From positions 2,046,001 to 2,110,000 of the forward strand of contig JABTTW010000001.1 in assembly GCA_015075745.1 (NCBI GenBank): a stretch of 64,000 bases of DNA. Reading direction: 5' to 3'. The translations under genes were made by a program, and so were the position numbers. Positions 9,223 to 16,951 of this stretch are shown here, piece after piece (within the stretch, counting starts at the first letter, position 1; the number at the start of each line of letters is the position of its first letter). The DNA comes from Planctomycetia bacterium (GTDB lineage Bacteria; Planctomycetota; Phycisphaerae; UBA1845; UTPLA1). The notes beneath the pieces were generated by a model that did no database searches, had not been told where the DNA came from, and saw only the letters and a program-made list of their open reading frames with translations.

Positions 9223-10716
9223 ATGTTGGGAACATTGCTGAAATGCATGTCGCGCAAGCGCCCGAAAGTAGATACATGGAACCTGACCGCTCCATTGCTG
9301 TCACTGGGGAAGTATGAGTCCATCTCTCGAATGCGGGCCATGTCCGGCGTTTTCATCGCCGGCCAGACCGGCAGCGGAAAATCCACCTCATCGGCTGCTC
9401 ACCTAGCCCACGCCATGCTGCGGGCGGGGTTCGGTGGGCTGGTCTTGAGCGTCAAGAGCGAGCGCGAGAACTGGGTGCGGCTGTGCAGCGAAGCCGGAAG
9501 GCTACGAGACCTCATGATCGTAGATGCCAACTGCAATTGGCGGTTCAACCCGATCGATTTTGAGGCCACTCGACCCGGGGCTGGGGCCGGGCACACTGAG
9601 AACATCGTGCATTTGCTCACGACCCTGCTCCAGACAGCGGGCCGTGCCAACGGACGAAGCGACGGACGCGAGGACAGTCACTATTGGATGAACGCCAACA
9701 AGCAGCTTCTTCGCAACGCCATCGATTTGGTCATGCTTGCCCACGGGCGCGTGACGGTTCAAGATCTTTATCAGATCGTCATCTCGGCCCCGAGGTCGCC
9801 CGAAGAGGTGCGATCACTCGATTGGCGGAAGCAGTCTTACTGCTTCCAGTGCATGGAGCTGGCGGACAAGCGAGAGAAAACACAACGGCAGGCCAACGAC
9901 TTCGCCCTGGTGGCGGACTATTTCCTGATTGAATATCCCTGCCTCAGCGACAAAACGAGAAGCGTCATTGTTTCGACTTTCACGTCACTGGTCGATTGCC
10001 TCCAGCGCGGAATTCTGCGCGATCTCTTCTGCACCGACAACACCATCACACCGAAGGCAGTCGAAGACGGCAAGATCATCCTGGTGGACATCCCGGTCAA
10101 GGAATTCGGGCAGGTCGGCTTATTTGCCAACATGATCTGGAAACTCTCGTTCCAGAAATCCATCGAACGCCGCAACATCCAGTCGAGCCCGCGCCCGGTC
10201 TTCCTCTGGGCGGACGAGGGCCATCATTTTATTCACAACGAGGATTCGTTGTGGCAGTCCACCTGCCGCAGTTCGCGGGTGGCTTCTGTCCTCATCACTC
10301 AGAATATCCCAAACCTCGACGTGGCCCTGGGCGGTGGCGACACCGGCCGTGCAGAAGCTGAGAGCTTGATTGCAAACTTCGGCACGCTTGTTTTTCACTG
10401 TAACACCTGCCAGCGGACCAACGATCTGGCGGCGGGACTCATCGGGAAATCGCTGCGTTGTTTTGCCAACGGCAACATGAGCCATCAGGTGGACGACTGG
10501 CCGATGGCGACTTTGGGACTGGGAAGCAGTGGCCAAACCAGTGGGGGATTTAGCGAACAGCTTTCGTACACCGTCGAGCCTTCCGAGTTCACTTTGCTCC
10601 GCACCGGCGGGCCGCAGAACGGCTGGGAGGCTGACGCCATCGTTATCAAGAGCGGAGAGACATTCAGGAGTACAGGCCGGATTTACATGCCGGTGACGTT
10701 TAAGCAACGGATTTAG
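9223..10716 (+). CDS. TraG/VirD4-like DNA-transfer ATPase
   Basis: A 497-aa P-loop ATPase of the TraG/TraD/VirD4 coupling-protein type. These proteins bring DNA-protein substrates to a conjugative channel. Walker A is GQTGSGKS (47-54), Walker B is in V-F-L-W-A-D-E-G (about 326-333), and a T-Q-N segment follows, as in TraG/TraM-recognition C-terminal domains. There are no N-terminal membrane helices, unlike VirD4, so it may act with the membrane protein encoded next. GGAAGG precedes the ATG. No relaxase or type IV secretion gene is visible in this window. Confidence 0.85.
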   Translation: MLGTLLKCMSRKRPKVDTWNLTAPLLSLGKYESISRMRAMSGVFIAGQTGSGKSTSSAAHLAHAMLRAGFGGLVLSVKSERENWVRLCSEAGRLRDLMIVDANCNWRFNPIDFEATRPGAGAGHTENIVHLLTTLLQTAGRANGRSDGREDSHYWMNANKQLLRNAIDLVMLAHGRVTVQDLYQIVISAPRSPEEVRSLDWRKQSYCFQCMELADKREKTQRQANDFALVADYFLIEYPCLSDKTRSVIVSTFTSLVDCLQRGILRDLFCTDNTITPKAVEDGKIILVDIPVKEFGQVGLFANMIWKLSFQKSIERRNIQSSPRPVFLWADEGHHFIHNEDSLWQSTCRSSRVASVLITQNIPNLDVALGGGDTGRAEAESLIANFGTLVFHCNTCQRTNDLAAGLIGKSLRCFANGNMSHQVDDWPMATLGLGSSGQTSGGFSEQLSYTVEPSEFTLLRTGGPQNGWEADAIVIKSGETFRSTGRIYMPVTFKQRI

Positions 10717-10810
10717 TCAGTCCAGCGTTCGCAGTGATTTGAAAGACGGCCTTGGGCCGTCCACGCGGAGAGTCCGCGCACGGATTTGGAAGAAAAACAG
10801 GAGCTGACCC

Positions 10811-11410
10811 ATGAACATGAATCAAGATCAGAATCAAATCTCATCCGGCCCTATGCAGTTCAAGACTTTCCTGAGCTGGGTCGTCTTCATTGCCGGGGCG
10901 CTGGCGACTTCGGTGGAGGTCTTTCTCCATCGCCGCTTCGGCGAGCGCTACCTGGGCCTTCAGGCGGCGGTCGTTCTGCTGATCGTGCCGTTCTATTCCC
11001 TCTTCTGGGAGGGTCATGACCCGACGCCGCTGTTGCAGTTCCTCGTGGCCTACGTCGGCATGTGCTTCCTGGCTCGGATCGGCATCATGGCCCGACTGCG
11101 CCGGGGCGGGGCGCAGGAACACTCCCGTTACAACGGCTATCCCCGATTGATGGCCATCACGCGCCGAATCAGCGAGCGCACCATCAAATGCGCCGTCGAA
11201 CCCTTGCTCGTCTTCTTCGTCGGCGTCTTCACCATGCCGACGAGCGAGCCATTGGGCGGCTATCTGATGCTGGCGGCGCTGGGTCTTCTCATCTCAACCC
11301 AATTGACGGCGGGCTACGAGCGCATCCGCGCCCTCGACATGTACGACGCCTACATGAATCAAAATGAAGTGGCTCAGGGTTTTCGCGACATGCGCGGCGA
11401 GCGCTGGTGA
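10811..11410 (+). CDS. Integral membrane protein, 199 aa
   Basis: Function unknown. About four membrane helices are apparent (roughly 20-37, 50-66, 72-92 and a C-terminal pair at 128-165). They are separated by an Arg-rich cytoplasmic loop (R-L-R-R-G-G-A-Q). AGGAG sits 8 nt before the ATG. It lies 94 bp after the TraG-like gene on the same strand and could provide the membrane anchor that ATPase lacks, which is inference. An inverted repeat (GACGGCC/GGCCGTC) lies in the gap between the two genes. Confidence 0.72.
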   Translation: MNMNQDQNQISSGPMQFKTFLSWVVFIAGALATSVEVFLHRRFGERYLGLQAAVVLLIVPFYSLFWEGHDPTPLLQFLVAYVGMCFLARIGIMARLRRGGAQEHSRYNGYPRLMAITRRISERTIKCAVEPLLVFFVGVFTMPTSEPLGGYLMLAALGLLISTQLTAGYERIRALDMYDAYMNQNEVAQGFRDMRGERW

Positions 11411-11436
11411 TGTTTCCCAACTGAAAGGACTGCGCC

Positions 11437-11730
11437 ATGCGAAAAGACACTGAAGCGCCTCAACCCAAGATAGGCAGCGGACACGCCGGAGCCATGTGGC
11501 GTCAGGGCCTCGCGGAGTTACGCGGAGCCTTCTTCAACGAGTCCAACGTGGCGCAGCCGACGCAATACGGCGTCTGGGGAACGCGAACTCCGGGCGAGGT
11601 AGCCGAAGCCCGCCGCGCCGATGCGCGCGACGCGGAGGAAGAAAAAGGATCCATTCTCGACGACTGTCTGCGTCGAGCCGGTGCCCGTGACGATTACGGG
11701 AGAGATTCCAGGCAACTGGAGAAGGAGTGA
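11437..11730 (+). CDS. Hypothetical small protein, 97 aa
   Basis: It starts 26 nt after the membrane-protein gene with an AAAGGA ribosome binding site. It is hydrophilic, with an acidic/basic helical second half (A-R-R-A-D-A-R-D-A-E-E-E-K). No signal peptide, membrane segment or known domain was seen. It is part of the same plus-strand run as the TraG-like ATPase, so an accessory role in the element is possible. Confidence 0.55.
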   Translation: MRKDTEAPQPKIGSGHAGAMWRQGLAELRGAFFNESNVAQPTQYGVWGTRTPGEVAEARRADARDAEEEKGSILDDCLRRAGARDDYGRDSRQLEKE

Positions 11731-11735
11731 CTGCC

Positions 11736-11870
11736 ATGATTGAGTTCCTGATGTGGGTGATGTTCCAGGTGGTGACCACCGTGCTGCTGTTCAAGTGGTA
11801 TGCCGTCAGGCATCCCGCCGAAGCCGCCATGATGGTGGAGAAGTGGAAGGGCATGTTCTCCAGGTCGTGA
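11736..11870 (+). CDS. Small single-span membrane protein, 44 aa
   Basis: ATG at 11736, 5 nt after the previous stop, with GGAGAAGGAG just upstream. Residues 2-22 form one hydrophobic helix, followed by a short polar tail (A-V-R-H-P-A-E-A-A and M-V-E-K-W-K-G). The strong ribosome binding site and tight spacing argue that it is real. It has no recognised family. Confidence 0.55.
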   Translation: MIEFLMWVMFQVVTTVLLFKWYAVRHPAEAAMMVEKWKGMFSRS

Positions 11871-11956
11871 ACGGCCGTCCGTTCGTGCGGGCGGGGCGAC
11901 ACTGCGATAGTCACCCCGCCCGCCTTCTTTTCTGCCGGGAATCCACAGGTGAATCC

Positions 11957-12169
11957 ATGCCTCCACCGACATCCAATGGCGATAATCCTCGCCCCAGTGC
12001 GTTGGATGAGGCGGTGCCGCCGGGCAGTCCGGCATGGATCACGCCGGAGCTCATCCGCGAGACCATTCGCGTCTGGCAGCCGCATTATTCGGCCTCTGTG
12101 ACCCCCGAGGACGCGGTTACAATTCTCATGTGTGTCGGAGAATTGCTGCCGGTATTGGCAGGGGGTTAA
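11957..12169 (+). CDS. Hypothetical small protein, 70 aa
   Basis: ATG at 11957. The stop at 12167-12169 is 2 nt before the recombinase start, so the two genes are probably translationally coupled. The first 25 residues are Pro/Ser-rich. The rest is a compact helical segment (P-E-L-I-R-E-T-I-R-V-W-Q-P and P-E-D-A-V-T-I-L). This pattern of a tiny gene directly upstream of a large serine recombinase is suggestive of an accessory factor, but no homology was recognised. Confidence 0.55.
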   Translation: MPPPTSNGDNPRPSALDEAVPPGSPAWITPELIRETIRVWQPHYSASVTPEDAVTILMCVGELLPVLAGG

Positions 12170-12171
12170 CC

Positions 12172-13866
12172 ATGAGTAAGAAATTCGTCGCCTGGGCACG
12201 CGTAAGTTCGGTCAAGCAAAAGAAGGAAGGCTTTAGCTTAGAGGATCAGGAATCCCGACTTCGTGAATTCGCTGCCCGTCTGGGTGGAGAGATAGAAAAG
12301 CTCTTCAAGATCGCCGAGACGGCGAGCAAGCGGGATGAGCGTGGCACCTTCCGCGAGTTCACTGCCTACGTGAAGCGGCATGCCCGATCACTCGACGGAA
12401 TGCTCTTCGTGAAGGTAGATCGCGCCGCCCGCAACATTCGGGACTGGTCGGATTTGGAGGAACTCGTCGAGAGTACCGGCGTCCCTCTCTTCTTCCCCGA
12501 TCAACCGACCGGCGAGACCCCGGCCGGTCGCATGCAGCGGCGCATGTCGGCGGTCTTCGCCTCCTATCAGACCGATCAGCAGGGGGCGGACATTCGGGCC
12601 GGTCACAAGCGCCGTATCGAGAGCGGCCTGCCGCTGGGCAACCACTTCGGCTACCGCCACGTCCGCGTGAATGGACGGGGGCTCATTGAGCACGATCCGG
12701 TCAACGGCCCGAAGATCAAACGTATCTTCGAGCTCTTCGCCTACAAGCCAATGTCGCTGGATATGCTGGTAGATGCCCTGGCACGTCAAGGCATCGTCTA
12801 TACGGATCGATATCCGAGATTCGCGCGATCCAAGCTGCATCGCATCCTCTTGAACCGGGTCTATGTCGGCGAAGTGAAGTTCCACGGCGAGTGGTATCCG
12901 GGCAAGTTCGAGCCCCTCGTGGATCGCAACACGTTCGAGCTGGTCCAGAATCGCTTGGGAAACAAGGTCCAGCACAAGCAGCAAATCACCTTCACCGGAA
13001 GCCTCATTTCCTGCGGCCACTGCGGTCACTTCATCACCGGCGAGAAGAAGTTCAAGCAGTCGCCGGATGGCACGATCCGTGATTATTCCTATTACCGCTG
13101 TTCACACTACGCCCGGTCCGGCCATCCCAAAGTGCGGCTGACCGAAGCCCAGATAGATCGGCAGTTCCTCGACCTGTTCGGCAAGCTGAGAATCGACGAC
13201 CCCGAAATCCGGCAGTGGTTCGTCCAGGTAATTCGCGCCCGCGCCCATGCAGGACAGGAACAAAACCGGGAGCATCGCAAGGAACTGGAGCGGCAGCGCG
13301 ATCAGGTCGAGGCAAAGCTGAGCGCGCTTCTGGAACTGCGGATGGATGGCGAAGTGTCGCCCGACGATTATGCCACCAAGCGCCGCGAGCTTCACGAGCG
13401 GCAAAGCGCGATTCGCCTGCAACTCGAAACGACCGATCAGGATGACAAGGAAATCGCAGACCTGGCGGTCAAGGCGTTTGAACTTTCGCAAAGCCTGACC
13501 GAGCGGTGGCTTACGGCGGACTATGCATCAAAACGCACGATTCTAGGCATCATGTGCGAAACGGTGCGTTTGAACTCGAGAAATCTCGAAATATCCCTGA
13601 GAAAACCCTTCAATGTGCTGTGTGACGAAGAATTCGTCCCACTAACTGGAGGCGGTGGGAATCGAACCCACGTCCCGAAGCACTTTGGAAACGGCCTCTA
13701 CGTGCGTAGTCGATTGTTTGTTGTCGATGCCCTGGACGCCAATCGACAGGCTTCCGAAGCATCCAGCTCGACTGTGTCTCGCCGGTTAGCGGCCGAGCAG
13801 CACGAACCGGCCAGCCTGCTGATTACCGTCGCCCCGCCTAGCAGGCGTTGGCGGATTGACGGGTAG
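12172..13866 (+). CDS. Large serine recombinase (site-specific integrase)
   Basis: It integrates and excises DNA through a serine-DNA intermediate. From the ATG at 12172: resolvase domain (about 5-145) with the W-A-R-V-S-S motif and probable catalytic Ser12, recombinase domain (about 165-265), zinc ribbon with C-G-H-C and a later Y-Y-R-C (about 282-312), then a coiled coil (about 360-440). A longer frame begins at 12034, but the 70-aa gene occupies that stretch. Residues from about 492 to the stop are translated from the antisense strand of the tmRNA gene, so the last 72 residues depend on the integration site, and the native protein is about 490 aa. Confidence 0.9.
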   Translation: MSKKFVAWARVSSVKQKKEGFSLEDQESRLREFAARLGGEIEKLFKIAETASKRDERGTFREFTAYVKRHARSLDGMLFVKVDRAARNIRDWSDLEELVESTGVPLFFPDQPTGETPAGRMQRRMSAVFASYQTDQQGADIRAGHKRRIESGLPLGNHFGYRHVRVNGRGLIEHDPVNGPKIKRIFELFAYKPMSLDMLVDALARQGIVYTDRYPRFARSKLHRILLNRVYVGEVKFHGEWYPGKFEPLVDRNTFELVQNRLGNKVQHKQQITFTGSLISCGHCGHFITGEKKFKQSPDGTIRDYSYYRCSHYARSGHPKVRLTEAQIDRQFLDLFGKLRIDDPEIRQWFVQVIRARAHAGQEQNREHRKELERQRDQVEAKLSALLELRMDGEVSPDDYATKRRELHERQSAIRLQLETTDQDDKEIADLAVKAFELSQSLTERWLTADYASKRTILGIMCETVRLNSRNLEISLRKPFNVLCDEEFVPLTGGGGNRTHVPKHFGNGLYVRSRLFVVDALDANRQASEASSSTVSRRLAAEQHEPASLLITVAPPSRRWRIDG

Positions 13867-13997
13867 CCGTTTTAGGCTGCCATGCTCAACTGAGGGTTGG
13901 CACGTAAAATTTTCGCCAGGTGTTTAACGAGGCCGCCTGACAACCTCGGCACGCCACACATCTCCTCAACTTGCCCGGTCGAAGCCAATTCGCCCCC
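13647..13997 (-). ncRNA. ssrA: Transfer-messenger RNA (tmRNA)
   Basis: This RNA rescues stalled ribosomes. Read on the minus strand, the 5' end GGGGGCG (13,997-13,991) pairs with the 3' CGCCTCC (13,654-13,648) to form a 7-bp acceptor stem. The 3' part is a perfect T arm (GTGGG-TTCGATT-CCCAC). The discriminator A is at 13,647 and CCA is not encoded. The tag frame GCC...TAA at 13,901-13,872 reads ANPQLSMAA. The length of 351 nt is normal for tmRNA. The recombinase frame overlaps the 3' 220 nt in antisense. The sequence 3' of the RNA belongs to the putative integrated element. Confidence 0.93.
13872..13901 (-). other. tmRNA proteolysis-tag reading frame
   Basis: Codons GCC AAC CCT CAG TTG AGC ATG GCA GCC TAA give A-N-P-Q-L-S-M-A-A. 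The Ala resume codon, the short length and the hydrophobic end with two alanines fit tmRNA tags. The usual L-A-A end is M-A-A here. Confidence 0.8.
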
Positions 13998-14027
13998 GGG
14001 ATAGCGATCAATTAGGATCGCACTGGG

Positions 14028-14055
14028 ATTGTAGTGGGGCGCGGGGGAATCTCAA
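14028..14055 (-). promoter_or_regulatory. Promoter of the tmRNA gene
   Basis: On the minus strand, TTGAGA (14,055-14,050) and TACAAT (14,033-14,028) are separated by 16 bp. They lie about 30 bp upstream of the mature tmRNA 5' end, which fits a short processed leader. Confidence 0.55.
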
Positions 14056-14272
14056 GTTGGGGGCCATCGTGACGACGGCGTGTCGATGGGGTTCGGAGCG
14101 CGCGGTGGTGGAAGGCTCTGCCGCCCGTTCGGGGCTCGATTGAATGCGTTCGTCGTCGTCTACGGGCTCGCGCCCGCGGCTACGAGCTGTCGCCCCCGTT
14201 GGGGGCTGAACTTGAGATGGCGCAGACCGGATCGTTTAATACGGGCTGAGCGGGCGATGAGGGCAAGGTGCA

Positions 14273-14575
14273 ATGAGCTCGCCAGAGTGCATTCGGGCTG
14301 TCAAGGGCGGGGTGGAGATCGAATTGAAGGTTGTGCCGGGCGCGTCGCGCAGCCGAGTCGTCGGGCTATTGGGTTCTGCGCTGAAGGTGCAGGTGGCCGC
14401 GCCGCCGGAGAAGGGGAAGGCGAACGGGGCAGTGGTGAAGCTGATCGCGAAGACGCTGGGCGTCGGCGAGAAGGCGGTGCAGATCGTGAAGGGGGATACT
14501 TCGCCGAACAAGCGGATCAGGGTCGCGGGGGTGACACCGGATGCGGCGGCGAAGGCGCTGGGAGTTGGCGCGTAA
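14273..14575 (+). CDS. YggU/DUF167 (UPF0235) family protein
   Basis: 100 aa, close to the usual family length. The core is recognisable: V-x-P-G-A-S-R-S-R-V-V-G (about 21-32), V-A-A-P-P-E-K-G-K-A-N (about 43-53) and G-D-T-S-P-N-K-R-I (about 73-81). The biochemical role of the family is not established. The chosen ATG keeps the family-typical N-terminus; a longer overlapping frame from 14,080 is in a different register and is not coding. It stands alone between the tmRNA promoter and a convergent gene pair. Confidence 0.85.
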   Translation: MSSPECIRAVKGGVEIELKVVPGASRSRVVGLLGSALKVQVAAPPEKGKANGAVVKLIAKTLGVGEKAVQIVKGDTSPNKRIRVAGVTPDAAAKALGVGA

Positions 14576-14595
14576 GTTCGGACGTCGATGGTGGG

Positions 14596-14625
14596 ATGCG
14601 TCCGGCAGAGGCGCCGGACGCTACG
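14596..14625. repeat. Dispersed palindromic repeat, copy 1
   Basis: A 30-bp unit whose arms GCGTCCGGC (14,598-14,606) and GCCGGACGC (14,613-14,621) form a 9-bp hairpin with loop AGAGGC. A second copy differing at one base lies at 29,975-30,004. Both are intergenic, so this is a REP-like element. Confidence 0.7.
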
Positions 14626-14682
14626 TACGGCGGGGTTCGTCGGCCCTCCACAGAGAGCGGCCGGTATATAGGGTGGCGGGTG

Positions 14683-15465
14683 CTACTTCGAGTCTGATGT
14701 TTGTGGTGCGGATTTCTGCTTTGGCGGGCCGCCGATGAGTTCGTGGACGATGAGGTTGTTTCGGATGACGAGCCTGCCTTTGAAGTAGGCGATGGTTCCC
14801 TTGCCGCCGTTGATCGCCCAGGATTCGGGCTCGATTTGACTGGTGATGATGTTGATGAGGCTTTGGGCGAGTTCTTCCGGGGTGCCTGACTTGAGTTCGA
14901 GGGACGGCCTGCCGGAGGACAGGCCTACGCCCGGGGTGCCGCGGCCGGTGGGCGTTCCGGCGTCTCGGGCGGCGAAGTCGGGCACGACGATGAGCAGGTC
15001 CTGAATGTCGTAGGTGCGGGTGACCAGGTCTTTGTAGAGGTCGCGCTTGGTGGAGATGATGATGGTGTTGTCGTCGGCCTTTGCGGCGAGCTCGACCTTG
15101 TCCAGTCCGGCGGCGAGGTCTTCGAAGACTAGTTCGATGATCTGTCGGACGGTGACGTCGTGAAGCTTGAGGTTGATGAGCTTGTCGACGTCGATGCCGG
15201 CGTCCTCGATGACCTTCCAGCGGACGATGACGTTTGCTTTTCCCTGGCGGGCGAGCCACTCGGTGAACTCTTCGAAGGTCATGTCCTTGAAGGTGGCGTT
15301 CTTGACGACGGTGCGAAGAGTTTTGAAGGCGAGGCCGCGCGGGGGTTTTTTCTTGACGGACCTGGTTGATGATTTGGAATCGCGGTCGTCGGACTTTGGC
15401 GGAGCGGAGAGGAGCGGGGCGGTGAAACCGAGCAGGAGGATGGCGACGAGAAGGCGGGAAGACAT
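14683..15465 (-). CDS. Secreted protein with STN-like domain, 260 aa
   Basis: The start is fixed by AGGAGG 6 nt upstream of the ATG at 15,465. A signal peptide covers about 1-21 (L-L-V-A-I-L-L-L-G-F). Residues 55-130 resemble secretin/TonB short N-terminal (STN) domains: F-x-E-F-x-x-W-L-A, then I-N-L-x-L-x-D-V-T-V-R-Q-I-I and D-N-T-I-I-I-S. The end is low-complexity. There is no secretin pore domain, so it is not a channel by itself. It starts 4 nt after the upstream lipoprotein stop and is probably co-transcribed with it. Exact role unknown. Confidence 0.72.
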   Translation of the reverse strand: MSSRLLVAILLLGFTAPLLSAPPKSDDRDSKSSTRSVKKKPPRGLAFKTLRTVVKNATFKDMTFEEFTEWLARQGKANVIVRWKVIEDAGIDVDKLINLKLHDVTVRQIIELVFEDLAAGLDKVELAAKADDNTIIISTKRDLYKDLVTRTYDIQDLLIVVPDFAARDAGTPTGRGTPGVGLSSGRPSLELKSGTPEELAQSLINIITSQIEPESWAINGGKGTIAYFKGRLVIRNNLIVHELIGGPPKQKSAPQTSDSK

Positions 15466-15469
15466 CGGA

Positions 15470-16156
15470 CTACCTCCTGACTGGTGACTTTTCCGTGTCG
15501 ACGGACCAGACACCATTGGGGGAACGAATCAGATCAATGACTTTGCCTCGCCTGCCAGATATCTCAATGCCTTGGCGGTCGATTTGCAAGTTCCAGGGGC
15601 CGGATCTCGGAGCGCCGGACGGCAGCTTGTGGAGATTGAGCGTGAGGCGCTGGACGTTGTCGGTATGGACTTCGAGTCGGCGGTTGCCGGTCCATTTGCC
15701 GGTGAGGGAGATTTCTTCGGATGGATTGAATGGATCGTGGGAGGCAACCCAGGGGATGGAAGGTTGGCGCGTTTTGTTGGGGAGAGGTGGTTGCGCGTCG
15801 GCGTGCGCATTTGGGGGATCGACCTGCGATGATGCGGCGGAGGATTTGGGTGAGCGGGCGGCGGTTGGCGACGAGGGTTTGTCGCGAGCTACTTCGGAGG
15901 GTGGACCGTAAGGGGCAGCGCTGCGAGCGATGGACGAGGATTGCTGAGCGGGGTCTGATGAAGGTTCGGGGATCGTTGAAGAATCGTGGTTTGGCGCGCG
16001 CGTGTTTGTGGGCTGGGGGGCAGGCGAGTGGGTTGTCACTTCAGATGATCCGGCATTGGGGGCGGCGCATGCGGAGAGGAGAGCCAGCGTGAGGGTTGCT
16101 GACGAGCGCAGGATATTGAGCGTACAGATACGCGGCACGACGCGAGCTCCTATCAT
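15470..16156 (-). CDS. Putative lipoprotein, 228 aa
   Basis: No family was recognised. The ATG at 16,156 gives a 25-30 residue signal with lipobox L-L-S-A-C. Residues 30-140 are low-complexity Pro/Ser/Ala/Gln. The last 80 residues form a compact domain ([12 protein letters not shown] and [11 protein letters not shown]). A longer frame upstream runs into the divergent hslV start and is not favoured. It forms a pair with the STN-like gene. Confidence 0.6.
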   Translation of the reverse strand: MIGARVVPRICTLNILRSSATLTLALLSACAAPNAGSSEVTTHSPAPQPTNTRAPNHDSSTIPEPSSDPAQQSSSIARSAAPYGPPSEVARDKPSSPTAARSPKSSAASSQVDPPNAHADAQPPLPNKTRQPSIPWVASHDPFNPSEEISLTGKWTGNRRLEVHTDNVQRLTLNLHKLPSGAPRSGPWNLQIDRQGIEISGRRGKVIDLIRSPNGVWSVDTEKSPVRR

Positions 16157-16217
16157 GACGGCAGGTGATGGACTCCCAGAGATGATATACACTGTGGGGA
16201 GCATGAGGTCACAAGAA

Positions 16218-16763
16218 ATGACAAGGGACAACGGGCGAATTCGATCGACGACGATACTTTCGGTGCGCCGCGATGGGACCGTCGCCATGGGTGGGGACGG
16301 GCAGGTGACGCTGGGGGATTCGATCGTCAAGTCGGATGCGGTGAAGATTCGTAGACTCTATAAGGGGCAGGTCTTGGCCGGGTTCGCCGGATCGGCGGCG
16401 GATGCGTTCGCGCTGCTGGAGCGGTTTGAGGGCAAGCTGGACGAGTTCAAGGGGAATACGAAGCGAGCGGCGATTGAACTGGCCAAGGACTGGCGGACCG
16501 ACCGGGTGCTGCGGCGGCTGGAGAGCCTGCTGGCGGTCGCGGACGGGCAAACGAGCCTGATCATCGGTGGCAACGGCGACGTGATAGAGCCGACCGATGG
16601 GATTCTGGCGATCGGGAGCGGGGGGACCTGTGCCCTGGCGGCAGCGCGGGCACTGGTGGCCCACACGAAGCTTACATCTCAGGAAATCACGGAGGCGGCG
16701 CTAGGAATTGCCGGTGAGATCAACATTTACGCGAATCAGCATATCACCGTCGAGACGCTTTGA
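16218..16763 (+). CDS. hslV: ATP-dependent protease subunit HslV
   Basis: The proteolytic subunit of the HslUV (ClpQY) protease, a T1 peptidase related to the proteasome beta subunit. After the ATG at 16,218 the family N-terminus T-T-I-L-S-V-R-R appears at residues 10-17, so the catalytic Thr is preceded by a nine-residue leader that would have to be removed. G-x-G-D-V (about 118) and G-S-G-G-T (about 132) are typical. GAGGT lies 8 nt before this ATG; another ATG at 16,203 has a poorly spaced site. hslU is not adjacent on either side. Confidence 0.9.
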   Translation: MTRDNGRIRSTTILSVRRDGTVAMGGDGQVTLGDSIVKSDAVKIRRLYKGQVLAGFAGSAADAFALLERFEGKLDEFKGNTKRAAIELAKDWRTDRVLRRLESLLAVADGQTSLIIGGNGDVIEPTDGILAIGSGGTCALAAARALVAHTKLTSQEITEAALGIAGEINIYANQHITVETL

Positions 16764-16794
16764 ACTTCGGCATTGTGAATTGTCCCCGGAAGGA

Positions 16795-16824
16795 TTGACT
16801 TAACCCCCGATAATTTCTTATTAT
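16795..16824 (+). promoter_or_regulatory. Sigma70-type promoter for the PEP-CTERM gene
   Basis: TTGACT (16,795-16,800), 18-bp AT-rich spacer, TATTAT (16,819-16,824). The leader to the ATG at 16,952 would be about 120 nt. Confidence 0.5.
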
Positions 16825-16951
16825 TAACGTTAACATTCCGCCGGGCGCGGGGTGCCGGGTTGCCGACAGTGGAGGAAGGTACCACTTCGAACCCATCACC
16901 ACCTCAGAATATGAATTCTCGAGTCGAATTGGCTCGGAAGGGAGTTCGACG

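Noticed and set aside
14080..14697. 205-codon plus-strand frame covering the YggU gene
   Set aside because: It is the wrong register of a clear YggU-family gene; its sequence is Arg/Gly-rich noise.
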